This document shows, piece after piece, positions 41,755-50,357 of a stretch of DNA of 64,000 nt. The notes under the pieces were generated by a model that made no database searches, had not been told where the DNA came from, and worked only from the letters and a program-made list of their open reading frames with translations. The translations under genes and the position numbers were made by a program. Positions within the stretch are counted from its first letter, which is position 1. Each line of letters begins with the position of its first letter. The stretch comes from JAGPCK01 sp964535575 (GTDB taxonomy: Bacteria > Bacteroidota > Bacteroidia > UKL13-3): assembly GCA_964535575.1 (NCBI GenBank), contig CAZHTC010000011.1, forward strand, positions 1-64,000. The letters run 5' to 3'.

Positions 41755-44247
41755 ATGAGCAACACAGCATTGCGCATTCATTCCATACAAACACTAATCC
41801 TTTTTGCGTTTTTATTTTTGTATCCGCTCTTTTCTTCTGCTCAGGGGTCAAATTATGTTTATTATATGAACCCGAAAGCAGGAAGTGTTTACAACAGCAT
41901 TTACACAAACATTTATTTAAACCTTTCTGTATCGGTGGTGGATGAAAATGTGCAGGGGAAATTTAAAATTACCACAGAACAAAATGAGCAACTATTTTTT
42001 AAGTCTTATCTGTTTTATAACGGAAAGTTTCTTGTGCTCGACCCGCTGGGCAAGCTCCCCAATCACGAGAAGATAAAAATTGAATTGACCGAAAGATTAC
42101 AGTTAAAAGGAGGTTTGTGGGTTGAACCTTTTTCCTACACCTTTACAACAAATTCCTCCGACAGTATTGAAAACCTAAAGATGAAGGCGATGGCCGGGGA
42201 CAGAACAGCAGCAGCCAACTTGCTCCCGATAGCTATTGAAACCAAAAAGGCAATCTATACCACCACCTCTGTCACCCCCGATGAAACACCGCAGGTAATG
42301 GTAGGCAAAAAAACAAACCCCTCGCCCGGACAGGTGATGCTTACCACACTTACCATAAGCGGGGCACAGCAAACCAACTACCTGCTTATTGTTGACAATG
42401 ACGGACGAAAACTTTACAGCAAGACCTTACCTGATGGAGCACTCGATTTCAAAAAACTAAGCGACAGCACCTACTCATATTTTCATAATTATGATTTGTG
42501 TTATTATATTCTGGATAAGCACCTGAACCCGATTGATACGGTGAGGGCGCAAAACGGATATATAACCGATGCGCACGATTTGGTAATTGATCGCTTCGGC
42601 AATTATTATATCATGGCCAACCAATACGTGGTAGTAGACATGACCAATCAGGTAACAGGGGGCAATCCGCAGGCGCTGGTAATGGGAATTGTGGTTCAAA
42701 AACTTGATCGCGCCAAAAACGTGTTGTTCGAGTGGAAATCGTTGGATTATTTACCCATTCTGCAAGCCGTTGGAGTAAGTTTTACAGCCAATTTTATTGA
42801 TTATCTTCACAGCAACTCTATAGAACTCGATGGCGATTCGGCCATTTTGCTTTCTTCCCGACATTTTAATGAGATTGAAAAAATAAATACCTACACCGGT
42901 CAGGTGATATGGAGAATGGGAAGAAATGCAGGTAATCAGTTTGCGTTTCCCAACGACTTAGGAGCCTTTTCCTATCAACACGATGCGCGCAGGTTACCCA
43001 ACGGAAACATCCTAATGTTTGATAATGGTAATTACCGACCAACAACACGATACTCACGGGTGGTGGAATACAAGGTTGACGAGGTAAACAAAATTGCCAC
43101 CAAAGTATGGGAATATCGTCACTCGCCCGATATAACAAGCAACTTCATGGGCAACGCTCAGCGCCTGCCCAATGGGAATACCATGATTGGGTGGGGCGGA
43201 ACCCTGCCAACTCTTTCAGAAATTGATACTGCAGGAAACGTAGTGCTGGAGATGCAACTACCGGGCGGATATTATTCTTACCGTGCGTTTAAGTTTGACC
43301 TGAGTAAGCTGCTTGCCGATAACCAGTCGAAGTCATCATTAAAAGACACTTCCTATTTTTGTAATCAAAACGAATCAACCATTACCGCAAACCTTCCGTT
43401 TTTCCTGAGCAACGGAGCCCCCTTTGACTCCATAACTGAAATAAACCTTAAGCCCAATAACAAAGTGTTCATGTCGTTCGTAACCCCGGCAAACTTTTTC
43501 AGCTACGACTCTTCGCAGTTGTTGTTTAACACCTCGCGCCTTATGCAAAAAGATACGCTTTTGTGTAATCCTGCCGGAGGAGTTGCGCTTGCTGTTTCCA
43601 ACGGATGCCCCGAGGCAAAATACCGCTGGTCAACCAATGATTCTGTTCCGCAGGTTCATGTAAGCCCGGCAAAAGATTCCTACTACTGGGTAGATATTCG
43701 AAGTGGATCTTTTGTAACCCGCGACAGTGTAAAAGTGAATGTGGCCGATAATAAACCGTTTGATATTTACGGAGTGTCGGCCTTAAAAGTGCCATACGAA
43801 ATTCACACCTACTCGGTACCGTTTGTTCCGTTGTACAGCTATGATTGGGAAGTAGTAAACGGGAATATTATTTCAGGATTTGGCACCAACGCGATAGAGA
43901 TACAGTGGGGAAACAAAGACACCGGATTTATTAACATCAGCATGCACAGGCAGGCTTGCGAAAAAACAAATAATACTATGGTATTGCTGAACAGTGCCAA
44001 TACCGGAATTTCTAAAACTACCGCAGCTCAGGTAAAAGTATATCCTAATCCGGCTCAGCAACAACTAATGGTTGAGGCTAAAGGAGGTTTTATAGCCGAA
44101 GTGTACGACATGACCGGCAGAAAGGTGGCCTTTACACAGGGAGCCGATAGCGGATTAGTTGACTTGGCCGGATTGCCTAAAGGAGTGTATTCAGTACTTG
44201 TAAAGAGCGGAGAACGTACAGACTCCGTTCGTATTACAAAGCTGTAA
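41755..44247 (+). CDS. arylsulfotransferase-like protein with T9SS type A sorting domain
   Basis: An 830-residue exported protein, ATG at 41755 with signal peptide (LILFAFLFLYPLFSSAQ). Residues of about 190-540 form a beta-propeller like aryl-sulfate sulfotransferases: DYLHSNSIELDGDSAILLSSRHFNEI, VIWRMGR and FSYQHDARRLPNGNILMFDNG, then NAQRLPNGNTMIGWGG. The enzyme class moves sulfate between phenolic compounds without PAPS. PKD-like and type A sorting segments close the protein (VKVYPNPAQQQ, LPKGVYSVLVKSG), indicating type IX export and surface anchoring. Activity is inferred. Confidence 0.85.
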   Translation: MSNTALRIHSIQTLILFAFLFLYPLFSSAQGSNYVYYMNPKAGSVYNSIYTNIYLNLSVSVVDENVQGKFKITTEQNEQLFFKSYLFYNGKFLVLDPLGKLPNHEKIKIELTERLQLKGGLWVEPFSYTFTTNSSDSIENLKMKAMAGDRTAAANLLPIAIETKKAIYTTTSVTPDETPQVMVGKKTNPSPGQVMLTTLTISGAQQTNYLLIVDNDGRKLYSKTLPDGALDFKKLSDSTYSYFHNYDLCYYILDKHLNPIDTVRAQNGYITDAHDLVIDRFGNYYIMANQYVVVDMTNQVTGGNPQALVMGIVVQKLDRAKNVLFEWKSLDYLPILQAVGVSFTANFIDYLHSNSIELDGDSAILLSSRHFNEIEKINTYTGQVIWRMGRNAGNQFAFPNDLGAFSYQHDARRLPNGNILMFDNGNYRPTTRYSRVVEYKVDEVNKIATKVWEYRHSPDITSNFMGNAQRLPNGNTMIGWGGTLPTLSEIDTAGNVVLEMQLPGGYYSYRAFKFDLSKLLADNQSKSSLKDTSYFCNQNESTITANLPFFLSNGAPFDSITEINLKPNNKVFMSFVTPANFFSYDSSQLLFNTSRLMQKDTLLCNPAGGVALAVSNGCPEAKYRWSTNDSVPQVHVSPAKDSYYWVDIRSGSFVTRDSVKVNVADNKPFDIYGVSALKVPYEIHTYSVPFVPLYSYDWEVVNGNIISGFGTNAIEIQWGNKDTGFINISMHRQACEKTNNTMVLLNSANTGISKTTAAQVKVYPNPAQQQLMVEAKGGFIAEVYDMTGRKVAFTQGADSGLVDLAGLPKGVYSVLVKSGERTDSVRITKL

Positions 44248-44254
44248 TAAATAG

Positions 44255-47209
44255 TTAATCTTCGCAGTGATATTCTACCTCGGGAGCCGAAACTCCGTCC
44301 TGAGCCTCTTCGCCAAGCTTAATGGCTTCCATCATTTTTGTGAGTAGCAATTCACGCTCTTTTTTCAGTGCTTCGTTCGCAGTTGTTTCGATTGCTGAGT
44401 CAAAGTAACAAATGCCGTCAACATACGTCTTTTCAACACGGGCATAAATACTCAGAGGCTCACTGCTCCAGATTACCACATCGGCATCTTTTCCTGCTTT
44501 AAGGCTTCCAACCCTATGATCGATATGGAGCATTTTGGCAGGGTTGAGGGTAACCATTTTCCAGGCGTCCTCTTTGCTCATGTTTCCGTATTTTACGCTC
44601 TTGGCAGCCTCCTGATTTAATCTCCGGCCCATTTCAGCATCATCCGAGTTGATAGCGGTTACAACACCCATTTTATTCAGGATAGCGGCATTGTACGGGA
44701 TAGCATCAATTACTTCATATTTGTAAGCCCACCAATCGGCAAATGTGCTGGCAGCCGCCCCGTGCGCTTTTATTTTATCTGCCACCTTATATCCTTCAAG
44801 CACGTGAGTAAAAGTGTTTACCTTAAATCCAACCGAGTCGGCTAGGTTAATAAGCATGTTTATTTCTGATTGTACATACGAGTGGCAGGTAATAAACCGC
44901 TGCCGGTTCAATATTTCAAGCAGAGCCTCCATCTCAAGGTCAATCCGGAAAAGACTTTTATTTTTTTTCGCCACCTCTTTTTCTTTACCGTATTGTTTTG
45001 CGCGTGTAAATGCATCGAGAATGGTTTGCTCCACGCCCATGCGCGTTTGCGGAAACCTGCGCGAGGGGTCGTCCCAGTTGCCCCGCTTTACGTTCTCTCC
45101 CAAAGCAAATTTGATAAAGCCGCCCCACCCCTCAAATTTCATTTCTTCGGGAGTATTTCCCCAGCGAAGTTTAATAAGCTGGGTTTGTCCGCCTATCGGA
45201 TTACACGAGCCATGCAGCAGGTGAGCACTCGTTACCCCTCCGGCCAGTTGCCTGAAAATATTTACATCTTCGTTGTTTATCACATCGCCAATGCGCACTT
45301 CCGCGGTTACCGACTGTGTGCATTCGTTCACCCCGTTTTCGATGGCAATATGCGAGTGTTCGTCAATAATGCCGGCAGTTATATGTTTTCCGGTGGCATC
45401 AATGGTGGTGAAGGTCGATTTACCAAAAACTTTTGTTCCGTCAAGGTTTTTTCCAATGGCTAAAATTTTACCATCTCCAATGGCCATATCGGTGGCATAT
45501 AAAACACCTTCGGCCTCTCCCGTCCAGATGGTAGCATTTTTAAACAGCACAAATTCCTTTGTCGGCTTAGCGTTTGCTGAACCGTAGTCGGCAAACGGAT
45601 ACCAGGTGGTTACTGTTTTCTCTGCGGGTGCCTCGGAATTTTCGGGTGATTTTATTTTTTCGGGACGGGCTTCTTCGCGGGTTACTTTTACGGTTTTCCC
45701 ATCCACCATCAGGTTTAATGCCATTGCCTGTTGCGGGTAGTTGCCTCCATATGAGCCTACCCAAAGATAGGCGGGCTTAAGGGTTGTTTTGTTACACAAC
45801 AGCACAAATTCTGCTGCCGATTTTCCTTTAATGGCCACCCAGGGAGCGGAGCAGGTGTCGCCATTTGAAATGAACGTAAGCTCATTTTTGGTAATCGTTA
45901 TTTTTCCTCCGGTAAAAGTATACGACCCCTCAAATGTTTTTTGCGAGGCCCCCTTTAAAATGTTTCTTTTCCCTTTTACCCAATTTTCGAGCAGTACAAA
46001 ATGTTCATTGCTAAGCGGGCCGCTGCAAATTATAAAATTAGCCATGCGCCCGGGTTTAAGGCTGCCAATAAGATCTCCGGCTTTGAGAAAGAGCGAGGGG
46101 TTGGTACACATGGCCTGTACCAGAGTTTTTTCGTCCATGCCGCACTTCATCATCTGCCGGATATTTTTCCAGAAAGTATTCGGGTCGCTTACGTCTTCGG
46201 CAGTAAACGAAAAGGGGACTCCTGCTTTAGCCAGGAGTTGTGCGTTACACGGAGCATTACTCCAGTGACGTAAGTCGCGGGTGCTGATGAGTTCTTTATT
46301 CTGATTGGTGATGCGATAGGGTTTAGGAAGGGCAACCGGAATAATTACCCTTGTGCCAAGTGCTTTGAGCTGTGCGGCAATCAGGTATTCATCTCCCGCC
46401 CCTTTTATGATATATGACTGCCCGAATTCGGACGCAATTTTTTGTGCACGCAAAAGGGAAAGTTTGTTTTCTGCTTCGAATACCTGAGGCAAATTCCGGA
46501 GCAGGTTCATTCGCTCCAGTGCATAATTATACTCCAGTTTATTTCCACCCTTTACATACCAGTCGGCATCGTAATAGGTTTGCCGCAAAAGGGCAATGCT
46601 GCCCATAAGCGACCCGGGATATACATCGGGAGAACTTCCTTTGTTAAACGAAAAGTGAGCTGCGCTTTGTTTGGATAAAATCAGTTCATTTTCCAATCCG
46701 CTTCCAAGCAGTACCAAAGCCGAAGAACCGCGGGCTATGCCATCTTTTACCAATGAAGAAGTACAACCATATCCCATTTCGAGCATGGCGGCTGAACGTT
46801 TTTCGTCAGGAGAAAAAAACTCAAAAGCATCACAGGCACTGCGTATGGCAGGATTCCACCCGGTAACGCTTGTGACGGGTTTTTTATGCCGTGCATCTTT
46901 CGCAGGCAGTATTCCGTAAGTACTGAAGGGATCGATGAAAGACGGATAAATATATGCGCCTTTTACATCAATCACCACGGCCTGTGCCGGAATGGAAATA
47001 TTGTTTCCGCAGGCAGCCACCACTCCGTCTTTAATCAATAGCGTTGCGTCATTGTAGCGCAGGTTTTCGTCCACCCAAATGGTTGCGTGGGTTATGGCAG
47101 TGATGGTAAGCCGCGGGTCTTTTACCTGCGTGTTGGGGAAGGTAACCTGTGCCGCAACAAGGGCCGGAAACAGGAAAACAATCCAGAGTAATTTATTTGC
47201 GGTCGCCAT
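44255..47209 (-). CDS. tandem amidohydrolase: inactive N-terminal half, active-type C-terminal half
   Basis: A 984-residue secreted protein (signal MATANKLLWIVFLFPALVAAQ, ATG at 47209). The N-terminal half (about 40-430) has the amidohydrolase fold but no HxH: YIYPSFIDPFSTYG. The C-terminal half (about 560-960) has ITAGIIDEHSHIAIENG, with HSH zinc ligands, GGVTSAHLLHGSCNPIGG, CHSYVQSEINM and INSDDAEMGR. The whole looks like an imidazolonepropionase- or dipeptidase-related enzyme. Its 5' end overlaps lutB by 17 bp, though no shared function is evident. Confidence 0.87.
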   Translation of the reverse strand: MATANKLLWIVFLFPALVAAQVTFPNTQVKDPRLTITAITHATIWVDENLRYNDATLLIKDGVVAACGNNISIPAQAVVIDVKGAYIYPSFIDPFSTYGILPAKDARHKKPVTSVTGWNPAIRSACDAFEFFSPDEKRSAAMLEMGYGCTSSLVKDGIARGSSALVLLGSGLENELILSKQSAAHFSFNKGSSPDVYPGSLMGSIALLRQTYYDADWYVKGGNKLEYNYALERMNLLRNLPQVFEAENKLSLLRAQKIASEFGQSYIIKGAGDEYLIAAQLKALGTRVIIPVALPKPYRITNQNKELISTRDLRHWSNAPCNAQLLAKAGVPFSFTAEDVSDPNTFWKNIRQMMKCGMDEKTLVQAMCTNPSLFLKAGDLIGSLKPGRMANFIICSGPLSNEHFVLLENWVKGKRNILKGASQKTFEGSYTFTGGKITITKNELTFISNGDTCSAPWVAIKGKSAAEFVLLCNKTTLKPAYLWVGSYGGNYPQQAMALNLMVDGKTVKVTREEARPEKIKSPENSEAPAEKTVTTWYPFADYGSANAKPTKEFVLFKNATIWTGEAEGVLYATDMAIGDGKILAIGKNLDGTKVFGKSTFTTIDATGKHITAGIIDEHSHIAIENGVNECTQSVTAEVRIGDVINNEDVNIFRQLAGGVTSAHLLHGSCNPIGGQTQLIKLRWGNTPEEMKFEGWGGFIKFALGENVKRGNWDDPSRRFPQTRMGVEQTILDAFTRAKQYGKEKEVAKKNKSLFRIDLEMEALLEILNRQRFITCHSYVQSEINMLINLADSVGFKVNTFTHVLEGYKVADKIKAHGAAASTFADWWAYKYEVIDAIPYNAAILNKMGVVTAINSDDAEMGRRLNQEAAKSVKYGNMSKEDAWKMVTLNPAKMLHIDHRVGSLKAGKDADVVIWSSEPLSIYARVEKTYVDGICYFDSAIETTANEALKKERELLLTKMMEAIKLGEEAQDGVSAPEVEYHCED

Positions 47210-48563
47210 GTTTTTCTCTCCAGAGTTCGTTAAATGATTTGGCAGCAAACTCAGGAAAGGTTCTTCGTTCGCCCCAGGGTTTTTTAAAAACGGTTTTCAG
47301 GAAAAAGTTTTTCATTCCTGCACCACGATTCATTTTTTTGCGGTCGAGCACGCCTTTTTTCCAGGCGTACCACAGCATTTTTTCCTGACCTTTCGCCATT
47401 CCCTCTTCGTTAAAATCCCTGCGGTTGGCCAGCAAGTTCATGTGAAGGGGTATTTGCACCGGACACACATCGGTACATGCACCGCACAGGGTAGAAGCAT
47501 GGCTCAGGTGTTTGTATTCTTTGCTGCTAACCTGTATAGGGGTTATTACTGCGCCAATGGGTCCGTTGTAGGTGGTGCCGTAAGCCTGTCCACCTATGGT
47601 TTTAAAGATAGGGCATACATTAAGGCAGGCACCACACCTGATGCATTTAAGGGCCTGCCGTTGTTCCTGTTTTTCCAAAAGATTACTGCGCCCGTTGTCC
47701 AGTAAAATCACAATCATTTCTTTGGGGCCGTCTGTTTCATCACTCATGCGGGGGCCAAGCAACAGCGAATTATAAGCAGTAATGCGCTGCCCCGTTCCAT
47801 ACGTTGCCAATAAGGGAAGCAACACCTCTAGATCGCCCACTGCCGGAATTACCTTTTCAATACCGGCAATTACCACATGTACATCGGGCCATGAAGTTCC
47901 CATGCGTGCGTTGCCTTCGTTTTCGGTAATGCTTATGGCTCCGATATCGGCTACCAGAAAATTGGCCCCGGTTATTCCGAGCGATGAAGCGGTGAAATGA
48001 GATCTTATTTTTTCAGTGGTTTCAGCGGATATTTTTTCGGCCGAGTTGTTTTCAGGATCCATATGCAACAGAGCCGCTATGTCTTCAACCGATTGGTGCA
48101 TGGCCGGAACCACCGGGTGAAAGGGTTTTTCTTTTGCCTGCTGCTGAATGTATTCGCCAAGGTCGGTTTCGGTAACGGTAATTTTCTTTTTTTCAAGAAA
48201 AGAGGCCAGCCCTATTTCTTCGGTAGCCATCGATTTGCTCATCACTACCTCATCGGGCTTAAGGGCGGAGATAATGCTTTCCAGTTCCTGCAGTGCACTT
48301 TCGGCATCGGGAGCCCATATTACTTTTCCTCCTCTGCGGGCAAAGTTGTTTTCAAACTCAAGTAAAAACTTATCAAGGCTTTCAATGGCTCTCCAGCGCG
48401 AGTAGGATGCGCGCTCTTTGGCCAGAGCCAGATTTTCGAATTGAGTTAAACCCAGCGCATGGTTTTTCTGATAGTTGTTGAGGCTGGTTTCAATTTTCTG
48501 CCGCATGGCTTTATCAAAAGCCTTTTTCTCCGATTCTTCGAAAAAACGTTCCTGTTGCGACAT
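47193..48563 (-). CDS. lutB: LutB-type lactate utilisation iron-sulfur protein
   Basis: A 456-residue protein of the LutB/LldF family, which oxidises L-lactate with LutA and LutC. N-terminal half: LUD domain (EVVMSKSMATEEIGL, GTSWPDVHVVIAGIEKVIPAVGDLEVLLPLL). C-terminal half: two ferredoxin clusters, CIRCGACLNVCP and CGACTDVCPVQIP, each followed by the usual extra Cys. lutA and lutC are not adjacent here, so the role may be a related redox one. The gene overlaps panC by 1 bp (TAATG) and the amidohydrolase gene by 17 bp. Confidence 0.9.
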   Translation of the reverse strand: MSQQERFFEESEKKAFDKAMRQKIETSLNNYQKNHALGLTQFENLALAKERASYSRWRAIESLDKFLLEFENNFARRGGKVIWAPDAESALQELESIISALKPDEVVMSKSMATEEIGLASFLEKKKITVTETDLGEYIQQQAKEKPFHPVVPAMHQSVEDIAALLHMDPENNSAEKISAETTEKIRSHFTASSLGITGANFLVADIGAISITENEGNARMGTSWPDVHVVIAGIEKVIPAVGDLEVLLPLLATYGTGQRITAYNSLLLGPRMSDETDGPKEMIVILLDNGRSNLLEKQEQRQALKCIRCGACLNVCPIFKTIGGQAYGTTYNGPIGAVITPIQVSSKEYKHLSHASTLCGACTDVCPVQIPLHMNLLANRRDFNEEGMAKGQEKMLWYAWKKGVLDRKKMNRGAGMKNFFLKTVFKKPWGERRTFPEFAAKSFNELWREKHGDRK

Positions 48564-49408
48564 TACTTCAGAATAATATTATCAATAAGGCGAACTGCAC
48601 CCAGTTTAACTGTAATGCAAGCTACAATATTTCGGGCATCGTTCCAACTTTCAACCGGAAGCAGGTTTTCTGTTTCCGAAATTTCAATGTATTCGGGCAA
48701 AAGTCCGGGGTAGGATTTAAGCTCGTTTAACACCTGTTTTTTTACTTCGGCAGGACTAAGCTGAGGCACTTGTTCTTTGGCATGCAGCAGCGCCTTATAG
48801 ATAGCCGGAGCAATTGCCCGTTCGGCAGGCGACAGTCTTACATTGCGCGAGCTCATAGCCAGACCATCCTCTTCACGGGCTATCGGGCATATTTGAAGTT
48901 GAACAGGTAATTTGTAGTGGCGGATAAGTTCATTTACCACCAAACATTGCTGAAAATCCTTCTGCCCGAAAAAAGTTATATCGGGAGTAACAATATCAAA
49001 CAAACGTTTAACGACATTCATTACTCCGTTAAAATGACCCGGTCTGAAGGATGCCTCCATTACCATCCCGATATTGCCCAGCTCAATGGCAAAATCTTCA
49101 TCTGTTTTATATACATCGTTTACCTCATCGGGTGCGTAAACAAGAATGTTCTTAAATCCGGTCAGTAACTCCAGATCACTAGCCAACGTGCGTGGATAAT
49201 GCTTCAGGTCCTCGGGGTTGTTAAACTGAGAAGGATTCACAAAAATGCTGCACACGGTTACATCGCACGTTGATGTCGATGCCTGAATTAAAGAGACATG
49301 CCCCTGATGAAGGGCCCCCATAGTGGGAACAAAGCCAATTCGCTTACCGGAGGCACGTAAATGCTTTATTTCGTCTCGTAAATCTTCAGATAATTTATAG
49401 AATATCAA
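48563..49408 (-). CDS. panC: pantothenate synthetase (PanC)
   Basis: Condenses pantoate with beta-alanine using ATP, the last step of pantothenate synthesis. The 281-residue length is standard. PTMGALHQGHVSLI contains the nucleotidyltransferase HxGH motif; VNPSQFNNPEDLKHYPR, FGQKDFQQC and MSSRN(VR)L complete the active site. The start is TTG at 49406-49408, preceded by AAGGA, and no ATG is nearby. It is divergent from the GlgA-like gene; panD is 44 kb away. A -7 box lies at 49453-49460. Confidence 0.95.
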   Translation of the reverse strand: MIFYKLSEDLRDEIKHLRASGKRIGFVPTMGALHQGHVSLIQASTSTCDVTVCSIFVNPSQFNNPEDLKHYPRTLASDLELLTGFKNILVYAPDEVNDVYKTDEDFAIELGNIGMVMEASFRPGHFNGVMNVVKRLFDIVTPDITFFGQKDFQQCLVVNELIRHYKLPVQLQICPIAREEDGLAMSSRNVRLSPAERAIAPAIYKALLHAKEQVPQLSPAEVKKQVLNELKSYPGLLPEYIEISETENLLPVESWNDARNIVACITVKLGAVRLIDNIILK

Positions 49409-49452
49409 ATCCTTATTGGTAATAACGCGGCCATATTATAAAAAGAATCTGA

Positions 49453-49460
49453 CAAATTTA
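49453..49460 (-). promoter_or_regulatory. -7 promoter element of panC/lutB operon
   Basis: TAAATTTG on the minus strand matches TAnnTTTG and ends 44 nt before the panC TTG start. It faces a plus-strand box (49486-49493), so the 115-bp gap appears to hold divergent promoters. Confidence 0.35.
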
Positions 49461-49485
49461 TACCTAAAGTCTCCAGAATTTTCTA

Positions 49486-49493
49486 TATTTTTG
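49486..49493 (+). promoter_or_regulatory. -7 promoter element of the GlgA-like gene
   Basis: TATTTTTG matches TAnnTTTG and ends 30 nt before the ATG at 49524. No -33 TTTG at the right distance was seen. Confidence 0.4.
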
Positions 49494-49523
49494 CACACTG
49501 TTTTCAAAATTAACTACATTCAT

Positions 49524-50357
49524 ATGGTAAAAAGTTCTAATCGTAAACGAGTTCTTTTCGTTTCATCAGAAATGAGTCCTTTTCTAAAAGTTTCCAGTGT
49601 TTCAGAGTTAGCCCGCAGATTGCCGCAGGCCATTCAGGAAAAAGACAATGAAATCCGGGTGCTGATGCCCCGCTTCGGATGTATTAATGAACGAAGAAAC
49701 CGCCTGCACGAGGTGGTAAGATTATCGGGAATCAATATTACAATTGACGATAATGACAACCCGCTAACTATCAAAGTAGCGTCCATTCCCGAGGCAAAAA
49801 TGCAGGTTTATTTTCTTGACAACGAAGACTACTTCCACCGCAAGTTTGTGTTTTCAAACGAGAAGGAAGAATTTTATGCCGATAATGATGAGCGCACCAT
49901 TTTCTTTTGCAAAGGCGCTTTGGAAACGGTGAAAAAACTTGGCTGGGCTCCTGATATTATCCATTGTCAGGGATGGATGACCAGCCTTATTCCATTGTAC
50001 ATTAAAACCATTTATAAAAACGAACCGGTTTTCCGTAATGCCAAAGTTGTATTCTCGGTATTCGACAACGAATTTGAAGAAAACCTGGGAAAAGACTTTG
50101 CCCGCAAAGCAAGCCTCAATAATATTGACGAAGGCCAGATGGGTACATTTAAAGACGGAAACTGCTCCAGTTTGTATATGGGAGCCATTGAGCATTCGGA
50201 TGCCGTGGTTAAATGCAGCGAAAATATTGACCCTAAAGTAGCCAAGCAGTTAACTGCACAAACCAAAAAAGGAACTGTGGTGGTAGATCATGCCGAAGAC
50301 GGGTTTGCAGAAAAATACGCTGAGTTATATGATTCGCTGCTTGTCCGCCAAAACTAA
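49524..50357 (+). CDS. short glycogen/starch synthase-like protein (GT5 N-terminal domain only)
   Basis: The 277-residue protein matches only the first Rossmann domain of GT5 glycogen synthases: VLFVSSEMSPFLKVSSVSELARRLPQ, VLMPRFGCINERRNRLHEV and ILFFCKGALE-like FFCKGALETVKKLGWAPDIIHCQGWMTSLIPLY. The second domain, with the donor-binding ExxGxxxLEA, is absent. Glucosyl transfer is unlikely as it stands. A short GlgA-like protein divergent from panC is, as I recall, common in Bacteroidota, so this looks like a family of its own, not a broken gene. It overlaps the DUF4270 gene by 29 bp. Confidence 0.8.
   Translation: MVKSSNRKRVLFVSSEMSPFLKVSSVSELARRLPQAIQEKDNEIRVLMPRFGCINERRNRLHEVVRLSGINITIDDNDNPLTIKVASIPEAKMQVYFLDNEDYFHRKFVFSNEKEEFYADNDERTIFFCKGALETVKKLGWAPDIIHCQGWMTSLIPLYIKTIYKNEPVFRNAKVVFSVFDNEFEENLGKDFARKASLNNIDEGQMGTFKDGNCSSLYMGAIEHSDAVVKCSENIDPKVAKQLTAQTKKGTVVVDHAEDGFAEKYAELYDSLLVRQN

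Noticed and set aside
49524..50357. GlgA-like gene as a pseudogene
   Set aside because: The frame is intact, well bounded, coupled to the next gene, and short GlgA-like proteins beside panC occur in other Bacteroidota as I recall.
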